Shown piece after piece: positions 1 to 9,642 of a stretch of DNA of 64,000 nt. The notes under the pieces were generated by a model, which was given only the letters and a program-made list of their open reading frames with translations, did not search any database and was not told the origin of the DNA. The translations under genes were made by a program, and so were the position numbers. This DNA is from Candidatus Bathyarchaeota archaeon (GTDB lineage Archaea > Thermoproteota > Bathyarchaeia > Bathyarchaeales > Bathycorpusculaceae): the NCBI GenBank assembly GCA_026014665.1, contig JAOZHX010000016.1, positions 1-64,000 on the forward strand, given 5' to 3'. Each line of letters opens with the position of its first letter. Positions within the stretch are counted from its first letter, which is position 1.

Positions 1-350
<350 letters not shown>

Positions 351-615
351 GAGGTGTCGTGTCAATGTAGTGTCTGAGCGATATTTGTGTGAGCGTTTGT
401 TTGGGTGTTTTGGCGTGTTGTGTTTGGCTTGTGCATGGTAATATGTGATGGATTGGCCTTTTTGAGTCTACTATTTAATCGTCTGAGAGAGAAGTCGTTC
501 AGTGAATTTTGAATTAGCGATGTCTTTTTGGACTAAAATATGAAGGGTTCGATGCTACCAGTTTTTATTCTTGCTTGGCATAAATGTATAGGCTATAGCA
601 GAGAGGTACTTTGGT
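351..615 (+). other. Gene-free spacer after 23S rRNA
   Basis: This stretch of about 265 bases has no convincing ORF. The first 90 bases (about 360-450) are strongly G/T-rich on the plus strand and could belong to the rRNA precursor, for example as one arm of the 23S processing stem, whose partner would lie upstream of the window. A TATA-like CTATTTAATC at about 470-479 may belong to the downstream thiolase promoter. Confidence 0.4.
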
Positions 616-1791
616 TTGAAAGGGGAACCACTCGTCAGCATAATCAGCGCTGGCATGTCTAAATTTGGCAAACGTGATGGCTTACTGGCAAGAGAACTCT
701 TCATCGAAGCTGTGTCTGAAGCGTTTAATCGTTGCCCAAAACTTGAGCCGAAAAAAGACGTAAAAGCCCTATTTGTAGGGCACATGGGTGAAGCTTACGA
801 GCATCAAGGCCACACAGGCAGCGCCATAGCCGACTGGGCAGGACTCGTTGGAATTCCTGCAACCCGCACAGAGGCAGCTTGTGGTTCCTCAGGTGTAGCC
901 TTGCGCTCAGGCATTTATGCGGTTTTGTCAGGTCTAGCCGATATGGTGGTTGTGGGTGGTGTAGAGAAGATGACGCATCGCACCACCGCCGAGGTTACTG
1001 AGTACTTGGCTATGGCGTCGGATTACCCGTTTGAGCAATGGCACGGCATCACCTTCCCTGGGTTGTTCGCGTTGATGGCGACGGCTCATATGCATGCTTA
1101 TGGTACTACTCAGGAACAGATGGGTTTGGTCGCAGTTAAAAATCACTATAACGGCAGCTTAAACCCTAAAGCTCACATGCAAAAGGAAGTTGCGCTCCAA
1201 ACAGTTATGACTTCAAAGTATGTAGCGTGGCCTCTCAAACTCTACGATTGCTCCCTTATAACTGACGGAGCTAGTTGTGTAATCTTAACTAAACCTGAAC
1301 TTGCCAAAAAATATACCGACCAACCCATACATATCGTTGGCAGCGGACAAGCCAGCGACACAATCGGACTCTACGAACGCAAAAACCTCACCTCACTAAA
1401 CTCCACAAAACTTGCGGCAAAAGCAGCCTACGAGATGGCACAAGTGTCTCCTGAACAGGTAAACCTTGCTGAAGTTCATGACTGCTTTACCATCGCCGAG
1501 CTCATAGCCTACGAAGACCTTGGCTTCTGTAAAGTCGGCGATGGCGGCAAGCTCGTGGAAAGCGACGAGACACGTCTTGGCGGGCGCATCCCCGTCAACA
1601 CCAGCGGCGGGTTAAAAGCCAAAGGTCACCCTGTCGGCGCAACAGGCACCGCTCAAGCCTATGAAATTTACCTTCAACTTACAGGTCAAGCGGATAAACG
1701 TCAAGTAATTGATGCCAAAGTTGGCTTGTCGCATAACGTGGGCGGTTCAGGCGCCACAGCCGCAGTTCACATTTACAGGAGCGAACAATAA
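616..1791 (+). CDS. Archaeal thiolase (acetyl-CoA C-acetyltransferase family)
   Basis: A 391-aa protein of the archaeal/SCP-x-type thiolase family, which condenses two acyl-CoA molecules or cleaves a 3-ketoacyl-CoA. The nucleophilic cysteine is in EAACGSSG (about residue 95). The histidine motifs HDCFT (about residue 293) and GHPVGATGT (about residue 342) complete the active site, with a GSGAT element near the C-terminus. The start is a TTG at 616. The stop overlaps the start of the next gene (TAATG), a DUF35 protein. In archaea this pair forms a complex with HMG-CoA synthase that channels acetoacetyl-CoA into the mevalonate pathway. HMG-CoA synthase itself is not in the window, so a role in isoprenoid synthesis is an inference. 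Confidence 0.9.
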   Translation: MKGEPLVSIISAGMSKFGKRDGLLARELFIEAVSEAFNRCPKLEPKKDVKALFVGHMGEAYEHQGHTGSAIADWAGLVGIPATRTEAACGSSGVALRSGIYAVLSGLADMVVVGGVEKMTHRTTAEVTEYLAMASDYPFEQWHGITFPGLFALMATAHMHAYGTTQEQMGLVAVKNHYNGSLNPKAHMQKEVALQTVMTSKYVAWPLKLYDCSLITDGASCVILTKPELAKKYTDQPIHIVGSGQASDTIGLYERKNLTSLNSTKLAAKAAYEMAQVSPEQVNLAEVHDCFTIAELIAYEDLGFCKVGDGGKLVESDETRLGGRIPVNTSGGLKAKGHPVGATGTAQAYEIYLQLTGQADKRQVIDAKVGLSHNVGGSGATAAVHIYRSEQ

Positions 1792-2192
1792 TGAGTGCGA
1801 ACGAGCCTTTTACGATTGAACAGTTCTACAAGTTTCTTCAGCAAGGTAAATTGATGGCTGGCAAATGCCTAAGATGCGGAAAACTCCATCTGCCGCCACG
1901 ACCATTATGCGACGACTGCTACTCCCAACAGTTTGAATGGGTTAACGTTTCAAGAAAGGGAAAATTGCTAACCTACACTGTCATCAACATTGCCCCTCAG
2001 CAATTCCAAGCGCTAACGCCTTATGCCGTGGGCATCGTGCAGTTAGATGATGGCTTGAAAATCCCAGGCATGATTCAGGGCTTGCAGCAAGAGCAGCTTA
2101 AGGTTGGCATAGAGTTAACGTTGGATTTCGGTTCATGCAGCACGCCGCAGCAATGGCCACAGTGGCCCAGATACTGCTTCAAATCAACCTGA
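1791..2192 (+). CDS. DUF35 OB-fold zinc protein, thiolase partner
   Basis: A 133-aa protein with an N-terminal rubredoxin-like zinc ribbon (CLRCG at about residues 24-28 and CDDC at about 40-43) followed by an OB-fold, the usual DUF35 layout. DUF35 proteins bind CoA and bridge thiolase and HMG-CoA synthase in the archaeal acetoacetyl-CoA complex. The start overlaps the thiolase stop by one base, so the two are translationally coupled. Length and domain order are normal. The function is from family knowledge; the coupling is seen directly. Confidence 0.9.
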   Translation: MSANEPFTIEQFYKFLQQGKLMAGKCLRCGKLHLPPRPLCDDCYSQQFEWVNVSRKGKLLTYTVINIAPQQFQALTPYAVGIVQLDDGLKIPGMIQGLQQEQLKVGIELTLDFGSCSTPQQWPQWPRYCFKST

Positions 2193-2315
2193 CTTCAATT
2201 TTATTGTGTATACCCACTGTTTAGTGGTCTTTAAAGCATTAGCTTTTACTAAATCGACAAGTAAACTCCTTTGCGCACCCTTGGCTACTCTTTGCATTTC
2301 CATAATATTTTGAAG

Positions 2316-2582
2316 GATATATAATCAAGGCCTTCATACTTAACACTTCACTGCACTTGGAGGTGACCCTTACTCTATCGAGTCAAGCTATTAAGCGCAA
2401 GCCTGTAGAAGGAGAAATAAGCAAGCATATGCTTTGCATTGAAGTGATGAGGAACCGCAACGTTGGATAAGAATCCCCAATTTTCAGGAAGAGAGGAAAA
2501 ACTCCAGCCGCGCGGCGCCTCACCAATCCTATTAATGCTTGCTCGCTTGATTTAAGCTTTTAAGAATTTGTTATTTTTTTTG
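2316..2582 (+). ncRNA. Possible structured RNA unit between a TATA box and a T-run
   Basis: A TATA-like GGATATATAATC lies at about 2315-2326 and an eight-T run at 2574-2581. Between them CACTTCACTGCA (about 2345-2356) can pair with TGCATTGAAGTG (about 2435-2446) at 11 of 12 positions, enclosing local hairpins such as ACTC-TATC-GAGT. TGAGG near 2450 can also pair with CCTCA near 2518. I recognise no RNase P, SRP or box C/D signature. An alternative is a 38-codon frame opened by TTG near 2358 and ending at the TAA near 2470, or a gene remnant. Transcription is unproven. Confidence 0.3.
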
Positions 2583-2635
2583 TAAAAGCTATTTGTGATT
2601 GTGATTCTCTTTATGTCCTAAAGTTATGCGGATGC

Positions 2636-3110
2636 TGTCCCAAAAACCTGACGTGCCTTGTATCTTGTGGTGTGCTAAAAAAAGAACTTCAACAACTCAA
2701 AGCTCAAAATAGGTTTGATGCTGAACTTGTTTTTGTAAACAAGAAGCGCAGTTAACTGCATAGACTGCCAGCAAGGTTGAAAAGGCAGGTTTCTGGAAGC
2801 AGACCCAGAACATAATTTGACGTTTATGAGTTGGAGTATGGATGACTTTTTGGATATGAAGGAGCAAATGCGGAAGAAAGGGCTGGATGATGAAACGTTT
2901 GCAGGCATGTTTAGCAGCGTAAAAGGCCTCGTGCTCTTAGACACTTGCGGAAACATCCAAAAATGCAGAGAAACGCTATAGAAAGTAGGTATGCGCCTTG
3001 ATATCATCAAAACAAGAAAAGTTGAGCTGGATTATGTTTTGCAGGTGGTTAGGGCTGCAATAGATTTGTTTGACGCATCAACTGATGCATTTTTTGTGTT
3101 TGAAATTTGA
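2636..3110 (+). pseudogene. Decayed DUF1638-like gene
   Basis: Translation of two frames recovers DUF1638-like blocks. In frame 2 from about 2636, CLVSCGVLKKEL leads into AELVFVNKK and stops at TAA 2753. In frame 3 from 2754, NCIDCQQG is followed by an in-frame TGA (2778-2780), then KGRFLEADPEHNL, GMFSSVKGLVLLDTCGN, an in-frame TAG (2979-2981), and a tail to the stop at 3108. Compared with my recollection of the family, the middle segment of about 40 residues between the two blocks is missing. Lesions are therefore an internal deletion with a frame change and two stops. DUF1638 proteins are often found with corrinoid methyltransferase systems, but none is adjacent here. Confidence 0.6.
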
Positions 3111-3190
3111 TTAACTGATTGTTTGGGGCTCTACGGAACAACCGTAAGTATTAAAGATGATCTATGCATTAATGCTTAACTGTATTTCGA

Positions 3191-6100
3191 GTGGATGTGC
3201 TATTCATGACTGAAGTTCTTCCTTCCTCGCCTATGAAGCGCGTCGAAGACTGGAAAGCCCGATTAATTGACCCCTCAAGAAGAAACAACCTCCTTTACTT
3301 CCGAAAATCAAAACGAGGCAACTTAACCATAACCCAACCGGACCCCCAAAAAATCTTTGAAGCCCTCGTGCTTAAAAAAAATCGTCTGGAATTCTATCAA
3401 CCACCTGAAGAACCAAAAAATGCTGAAGTGCCACCAAAATCACCGAAAGGCAAAAAGAATACGAAAAAAGCTAAAACAGAAGCTAATCCAGCAAAATCTG
3501 CAGTTAAAGCAGCCATGATTGAAGAAACCAAACGTCCTGCAGCCAACCAAATAGTCTGCGGCAACTTAACCCGACAAGAACTGGAACGAAACCTCAAAGC
3601 TCTAGAGCGGCGCTCACTTCAGGACTATCGGGAAAGAGGCGTACGCATCCTTCATGCCGCCTTTGGCACGCTTAATTGGGTAGACGCTGAAACCAAAGAG
3701 AACGTTCAATCGCCATTAATTCTTGTGCCCTTGGAGCTGACAAAAGAAACCATCCGCGCACCCTACACAATCGCGGTGCCGCCTGTCGAAGACGAAGCCG
3801 TTCTTAACCCTGCTTTGCAGGCAAAACTCAAAAATGATTATAAAATTGAGCTTCCTCAGTTGCCCGAAGAGTGGGAAGAACAAAAGTTAGTTGACTACTA
3901 TGCGGCTGTAGATCGAGTTGTCGCGGATATGGGTTGGAAAACTCAAGAGTCTGCAGACTTAGGCTTGTTCTCCTTCCAAAAACTAGTTATTTACAAAGAC
4001 CTCGAAACCAACGCTGCCCTAGTTACTCAGCACCCCATAATCAAAGCAATCGCAGGCATAAAAGAAGACAACCTTATCCTAAGTGGGTTGCCGGATGAAA
4101 AAGACGTAGATAAGATTGAGTTGCCAGCCAAAACATTCCAAGTTCTCGACGCAGACAGTAGCCAACGTGTCGCCATAAAATACGCTCTCGCCGGACAAAG
4201 CTTCGTCATGAAGGGTCCGCCTGGCACTGGCAAAAGCCAAACAATAGCCAACATGATTGCTGAATGCATCGCCAACGGCAAATCCGTGCTCTTTGTCAGC
4301 GATAAAATGGCGGCGCTTGAAGTCGTTTACAAACGTCTTAGCGAGGTCGGTTTGGCGCATTTCTGTTTGGAATTGCACAGTAGTAAAGCCAACAAGCAGC
4401 AGGTCGTTGCAGAACTCAAACGTAGCCTCGACGAAAACTTGGTTCCTCGCAAACTTCCGTCGCCGCATGATTTTGAACGGCTAAGTCAGTACCGTGAAGC
4501 CTTAAACGGCTATGTCTCTGCGTTGCATGAAAAGCGGCCATACCTTCAGAGAAGCGCCTACGAAGTCCTCAGCTTAATCTCAAGTTTGGAGCGGGTGCCC
4601 TTTGTCCCCGTGGGCTTAACTGAATTGGGAACCTTAACGCCGCAGAAAATGCATGAACTTGAAGAATTGGTTTCTCAGCTAAGCAAGGTTTGGCAGGTGG
4701 TAGAGGAAGAGGATTTTCCTTGGCTTGGCTACCGCGCTGATAAATACAATCTTGAAATCCGAAGTGAACTGCTCACTACGCTTGAAGGCATAAATGAAAC
4801 CTTACATGAGCTGCAGGTAGAAAACGAAGATTTCTCCGCTAAGCTCGGTGTTTTTCCACCAGAAACCTTCGCTCGCATCGCTTGGCTTATAGAAACTAGC
4901 AATTTCCTTAGCCAAAGCCCCAAGCCCGAATCTTACTGGTTAACTAACATAAACTTAAGCAAACTCGTAGATGAGGCTAAAGCATATCTGCAAACAAGCC
5001 TCTGGATAACAAATACGCGCACCAACCTCTTGGAACGCTATAGTCCTTCCCTGTTCGAACTTTCCCTCAACCGCTCGACGGAAATACAACAGGCACTAGC
5101 AACACTGCATTCCACCTTACCAACTGTCAACCTTGAAGAAAGCACCTTTTTAACAAACCGAGAGAAATTCCAAACATTCCTCAAAAACACTCAGTCGGCA
5201 ACCCGCAAATGGCAGGAAACCTCCAAAGCCCTCGCTCCTATGCTGGGTCTGGATGGTAGCGACTTAACCCCTGCCCAGATCAGGCAGCTTTCACGAATAG
5301 CGTTTCTGTGTTTTGCAGAGGACAAACCTGAGCCTCAATGGTTTGACTCTAAATACCTAGAGCAGGTCCAAGAAACAACTGAAAAAGCCAAGGAGCTCTA
5401 TCAAGAGCACAACCTACTCAAAAGCCGCATAGAAGAAACCTACAGTGACGACATATACAACCTAGACCTAGACGAACTCATCGTCAACTACAGTGGTCCA
5501 TACAAGAGCAGCACAAAAATCTTCAACTCAAACTACCGCCGCGACCAGAAAAAAATCGCCAAACTAACCCATGACGGAAAAATCCCTAAAAACCTCCTAC
5601 AAGATTTAATTGATGCCCGCAAAGTCAAAAAACTTCATGCCAAAATCGAAGCTCAAGCAGAAACCGTTCGAAGTCTACTAGGGCACTTCTACCATAAGAC
5701 TCGAACAGACTTTCAAGGTGCAGAAAAAGCCATCAAACTAACCGATGAAATCAAAAAATTAGTATGGACAACTCAAATCCCAGAAACACTGCTCAAACTC
5801 CTTACCACACCATCCAGCCCCTCACCCATGATTAAAAACCTCGGCGAAGAATTACGCTTATCCCTGGAAAAGTGGGAACAGCAAGCCAGCGAAGTAGAAG
5901 CCTTCGTTCCCCCGAATATACCCAAATCAGGCGCTCCAATCCAACAGACGCCTCTACCACTGCTCGATGAATGGGCAACCGAAGCTGAAAAACAACTGTC
6001 ACCGCTTAACACCCTCACAAGAGACACGTTGACTGTAAGTAAACAAGAGCCAACAAACTACAAGCAACTCATAGAAGACCTCAAGAATGCCGAAGATATC

Positions 6101-8875
6101 CGCAAAAAAGAAGCCCAAATTATCGGTGAAAAAGCACAGCTACAAGAAAAATTCGGCGCTCGCTTTCAAGAGCTCCAAACCAACTGGCAAGACATAGTAA
6201 ACGTCCTTGAATGGTGCAAAAAAGTCCAAATTGCCTTCGAGGGCATTCCCGTGCCCCAAGCCTTCGCAGAAATTGCAGCCAAAGGACCAGAAGCAGCACC
6301 ATCCAACACGGAACTCCTTGAGCACAAGAACGCTGCATTAAAAGCCCTAGCAGATTTTGAAGCGCGCTTCGAATCTGAATTACGATATCAAAACCAGCCA
6401 CTCAAAGGCTTAGAAATAGCAACTATCCGTCAACGAATCCAATCTCTGCGGGACCGCGTGGACGACTTGCAAGTCTGGATAGATTACAAAGACGTCAAAA
6501 ACCGTTTTGCTCTCAGAGGCTTAGACCCCTTCTTTAACCGTTTGGTGGAGCAAAAGATTCCAGCAGAAGATTTGATGCTGGTTTTCCGCCGAGGCGTATT
6601 CCAAGAATGGATAAACAACCTCTACAACGAAGACCAAAAACTCGGCCGATTCCGTAGAGAAAACCATGAGCAACTCATCGCTGATTTCCGAAAACTCGAC
6701 CAGGAACTCATTAAACTCACATCCAGCATGGTTATCGAAGAAGCTAACAGCAGAAAACCCCAAGACATCCTCGTCCAAGCCGCTGACACTGAAGCCGCCA
6801 TACTATCAAAAGAAGCTGCTAAAAAACGCCGACTTATGCCCATCCGTGTCCTTCTACAAAAGATACCACACCTTCTTGTTAAGCTCAAACCTTGTCTTTT
6901 GATGAGTCCCATTTCGGTGAGCCAGTTCCTGCCGCCGGATAGCAAATTTGACTTGGTTCTCTTTGATGAAGCATCGCAGTTAGTTCCTGAAGATGCCATA
7001 GGTGCGATTTACCGCGGCAAAACAGTCGTTGTTGCAGGCGATAACAAGCAGCTACCTCCCACTAGTTTCTTCCAGAAAAACCTTCTAGATGACTTGGACT
7101 GGGATGAATTAAGCGACGAAGACGTGGAAGTTTTCGACAGCATCCTAGACGAATGCTTAGGCATCGGCTTACCCGTCAAAACCTTGCGTTGGCATTACCG
7201 CAGTAAGCACGAAGAGCTGATTGCGTTCTCAAACCATCGCTTCTACGATGACGCACTCATAACTTTTCCAGCCGCTAAGAATGAAACTGATAGTTTAGGC
7301 GTCAAAATAGTTTATGTACCTGATGGGCGCTATGACCGCGGTGGCAAACGAGACAACCCGGTGGAAGCTGAAAAAGTTGCAGAATTAGTCTTTGAACACT
7401 TCAAGAATTATCCCAAGAAGACTCTGGGCGTAGTAACCTTTAGCATAGCTCAGATGGACGCCGTCGAAGAAGCCATAGACAGACGTCTCAAAGAGCACCC
7501 TGAATTTGACCAATTCTTCAAAGAAGACCGTCTTGAAGGCTTCTTCGTTAAAAACCTTGAGAACGTACAAGGAGATGAACGTGACGTCATATTCTTTAGC
7601 GTTGGGTACGGTTACGATGCGCAGGGAACGATGACCATGAACTTTGGTCCCCTCAATAAACCCGGCGGTGAAAGACGCCTAAACGTTGCTGTTACTAGAG
7701 CAAGAGAAAAAGTAGTCCTCATCACTTCGATAAAAGCCTCAGACATTGACTCTGGCACCCCAGCCTTGGGTGTTCAAACGCTCCGAACCTATCTTGATTA
7801 CGCAGAGCATGGTCCAGATACTGAGTCAAGTCAAACTAAAGCGGGTCAGTTTGAATCGTCTCTTGACGAAGATGTTGCCGCTGAAATCAAAAAACTAGGC
7901 TATGAAATAGTTCCACAGGTAGGCTGCAGCGGATACAAAATTGACATAGGCGTCGTTGACCCAGTGAACCCAGGATGCTTCTTACTTGGTGTAGAATGCG
8001 ATGGCGCCACCTACAAATCAAGCAGCAGCGCAAGAGACCGCGACCGTCTCCGAGAACAAGTGCTAAGGCAACTGGGCTGGCGCATACACCATATTTGGTC
8101 ACCCGCTTGGGTTGCAAGACGCGACAGCGAAATTCGACGTTTAAAGGAAGCCCTCGAACAAGCCCAGAAACTTCAACTTGATAAGGACGCTCAAAAACCA
8201 ATAACTGACGCCAGTGGGACCTTGGTTCCGGCCACTGATGTACAGAAAAATCTATACAGCGGCATCGAAAAAATCGGTGTTCCCTACAAGGTTTACCCCC
8301 TTAAAGCAACCTACAATCCCTACATTAAAGTTGCAGCAGGCAAATCAAACTATAATTCCCGCCAGAGAAACGAATTCCATTTTCCCGAAAACCGAGAAAA
8401 CCAAACGAAGCTTCTCGGTGAGCTGATTCAAAATGAAGGTCCACTGCATTTTGACTATGCAACCGAACGGTTAGCCGCAACCTGGGGAATAAAGCAAGTT
8501 ACCCCCAAAATCAGCCATGCCGTTAAAGAAGCCCTCAACAACCTCATAAGAGAACAAAAGGTCATCATCAAAGGCAGTTTCCTATGGCCCCCTGAACTCA
8601 AAGAAACCCTGATCAGAGTGCCCATACCTGGTGTTCCTGAATCTAAGCGCAAAGCCGAATACATTGCACCGGAAGAAATAGAAGCCGCCATGAAGATGGT
8701 AGCCCAATACGCCTTAGGCATAAGCGACGATTCGTTGGTTGCTGAAACCGCCAAAGTTTTTGGAATCAACCATTCAAACGAAGAAACAAAAAAAGTTTTC
8801 TCTGAAGTGCTTAAACGGTTGGTTAGAGAAAGAAAACTCGTCTGCAAAGACAACGGCGTAGTGAACGCCGCTTAA
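3191..8875 (+). CDS. Giant DUF4011-type superfamily 1 helicase with C-terminal nuclease domain
   Basis: A 1894-aa protein. An N-terminal DUF4011-type motif (WKARLIDPSRRNNLLYF, about residues 17-37) precedes a superfamily 1 helicase core split by a long, partly coiled-coil insert. Walker A is GPPGTGKSQ near residue 345; the DEAS Walker B is near 1257, followed by GDNKQLPP, WHYRSKHEEL, a QGDERDVIFFSVGYG motif and VAVTRAREKV. A Vsr/MTES_1575-like nuclease domain follows (KIDIGVV and GVECDG near residues 1580-1600), then a DUF3320-like C-terminus. Related proteins occur in prokaryotic defence settings, but no partner methylase or other defence gene is adjacent. The start may be GTG 3191 or ATG 3206. 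It meets the HAD gene tail to tail with a 4-base overlap. Confidence 0.88.
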   Translation: MDVLFMTEVLPSSPMKRVEDWKARLIDPSRRNNLLYFRKSKRGNLTITQPDPQKIFEALVLKKNRLEFYQPPEEPKNAEVPPKSPKGKKNTKKAKTEANPAKSAVKAAMIEETKRPAANQIVCGNLTRQELERNLKALERRSLQDYRERGVRILHAAFGTLNWVDAETKENVQSPLILVPLELTKETIRAPYTIAVPPVEDEAVLNPALQAKLKNDYKIELPQLPEEWEEQKLVDYYAAVDRVVADMGWKTQESADLGLFSFQKLVIYKDLETNAALVTQHPIIKAIAGIKEDNLILSGLPDEKDVDKIELPAKTFQVLDADSSQRVAIKYALAGQSFVMKGPPGTGKSQTIANMIAECIANGKSVLFVSDKMAALEVVYKRLSEVGLAHFCLELHSSKANKQQVVAELKRSLDENLVPRKLPSPHDFERLSQYREALNGYVSALHEKRPYLQRSAYEVLSLISSLERVPFVPVGLTELGTLTPQKMHELEELVSQLSKVWQVVEEEDFPWLGYRADKYNLEIRSELLTTLEGINETLHELQVENEDFSAKLGVFPPETFARIAWLIETSNFLSQSPKPESYWLTNINLSKLVDEAKAYLQTSLWITNTRTNLLERYSPSLFELSLNRSTEIQQALATLHSTLPTVNLEESTFLTNREKFQTFLKNTQSATRKWQETSKALAPMLGLDGSDLTPAQIRQLSRIAFLCFAEDKPEPQWFDSKYLEQVQETTEKAKELYQEHNLLKSRIEETYSDDIYNLDLDELIVNYSGPYKSSTKIFNSNYRRDQKKIAKLTHDGKIPKNLLQDLIDARKVKKLHAKIEAQAETVRSLLGHFYHKTRTDFQGAEKAIKLTDEIKKLVWTTQIPETLLKLLTTPSSPSPMIKNLGEELRLSLEKWEQQASEVEAFVPPNIPKSGAPIQQTPLPLLDEWATEAEKQLSPLNTLTRDTLTVSKQEPTNYKQLIEDLKNAEDIRKKEAQIIGEKAQLQEKFGARFQELQTNWQDIVNVLEWCKKVQIAFEGIPVPQAFAEIAAKGPEAAPSNTELLEHKNAALKALADFEARFESELRYQNQPLKGLEIATIRQRIQSLRDRVDDLQVWIDYKDVKNRFALRGLDPFFNRLVEQKIPAEDLMLVFRRGVFQEWINNLYNEDQKLGRFRRENHEQLIADFRKLDQELIKLTSSMVIEEANSRKPQDILVQAADTEAAILSKEAAKKRRLMPIRVLLQKIPHLLVKLKPCLLMSPISVSQFLPPDSKFDLVLFDEASQLVPEDAIGAIYRGKTVVVAGDNKQLPPTSFFQKNLLDDLDWDELSDEDVEVFDSILDECLGIGLPVKTLRWHYRSKHEELIAFSNHRFYDDALITFPAAKNETDSLGVKIVYVPDGRYDRGGKRDNPVEAEKVAELVFEHFKNYPKKTLGVVTFSIAQMDAVEEAIDRRLKEHPEFDQFFKEDRLEGFFVKNLENVQGDERDVIFFSVGYGYDAQGTMTMNFGPLNKPGGERRLNVAVTRAREKVVLITSIKASDIDSGTPALGVQTLRTYLDYAEHGPDTESSQTKAGQFESSLDEDVAAEIKKLGYEIVPQVGCSGYKIDIGVVDPVNPGCFLLGVECDGATYKSSSSARDRDRLREQVLRQLGWRIHHIWSPAWVARRDSEIRRLKEALEQAQKLQLDKDAQKPITDASGTLVPATDVQKNLYSGIEKIGVPYKVYPLKATYNPYIKVAAGKSNYNSRQRNEFHFPENRENQTKLLGELIQNEGPLHFDYATERLAATWGIKQVTPKISHAVKEALNNLIREQKVIIKGSFLWPPELKETLIRVPIPGVPESKRKAEYIAPEEIEAAMKMVAQYALGISDDSLVAETAKVFGINHSNEETKKVFSEVLKRLVRERKLVCKDNGVVNAA

Positions 8876-9552
8876 GCCTCATTTATCTTCTTAACTAGAA
8901 TCGGCAAGTCACTTAGCGATGTAATGAGGTAGTTTGCTCCATGAATCATCAACTCTTGAGTTGAAGAAAAACCTGTCGGCAAACCAACAGCGACGGCTTT
9001 CAGTTCTTTTGCGCTTTCCATATCGACCACGCTATCCCCGATGATTAAGGCGTCTTTAGGATGAACTCCCAAGGCTTTGAGTGCCATTTCAAACTGTTCA
9101 GTGTTAGGCTTAACATGCTTAACCTTATTTCTAGGAATAACAATTTGGAAGAACTCGTTGATCCTGAAACGGTTGAGTATGTAATTAGCAGCTTTCTCGC
9201 TGCTGGTAGTGCACAACCCCATTTTCAAGCGCATCTTCTTCAATTCCTTGAGTGCATCAACTGCGCCGGGCAACAGGTTCGTAGATGCAGCAGCTTCCAT
9301 CTCATACCGCTCGGCAATAGCTAGCACTTCAGCTCGGACTGCTTCAAAGTACTCTGCTGTTTTTCCGTTGTTCTTGGCAAAGATTTCTGCTTTTTTTAGC
9401 ATTTCAAAAATGCTCTCATTTATTTTTAGGACGGAGGTGGGAACGCCGATTCTAATAAGGTAGGTTCTCGCTTCGCTGCGCAGGGCTTTATAGTCTAAGT
9501 TGAAATGTGCGAGTGTTCCATCTAAATCGAATATAACTGCTTCTATAACCAT
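8872..9552 (-). CDS. HAD-superfamily phosphatase
   Basis: A 226-aa HAD hydrolase of the phosphoglycolate phosphatase-like type. Motif I is FDLDGTL near residues 8-14, with the nucleophilic and acid aspartates. Motif II is CTTSS near residue 114, and motif III/IV is IIGDSVVDMESAK near 170. The cap domain lies between motifs I and II, as expected for subclass I. The substrate cannot be assigned. It converges on the helicase gene, and its start (ATG at 9552) faces a short gap before the dehydrogenase gene on the same strand. Confidence 0.88.
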   Translation of the reverse strand: MVIEAVIFDLDGTLAHFNLDYKALRSEARTYLIRIGVPTSVLKINESIFEMLKKAEIFAKNNGKTAEYFEAVRAEVLAIAERYEMEAAASTNLLPGAVDALKELKKMRLKMGLCTTSSEKAANYILNRFRINEFFQIVIPRNKVKHVKPNTEQFEMALKALGVHPKDALIIGDSVVDMESAKELKAVAVGLPTGFSSTQELMIHGANYLITSLSDLPILVKKINEA

Positions 9553-9642
9553 GGTTGTTAACTCCGATTTCAGTGTTGGGGCTTGCGGGTTAACACTGCC
9601 CTAACAGAGATATACTTTGCGGTAAACCGCCAAATTCGGCGT

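Noticed and set aside
351-450. Third copy of the G/T-rich RNA after the 23S rRNA
   Set aside because: It shares only base bias and a short GCATGG-TATGTG resemblance; neither conserved 14-nt end is present.
2470-2520. RNase P RNA
   Set aside because: GAGAGGAAAAACTCC superficially resembles a conserved segment, but no other RNase P conserved region was found in the interval.
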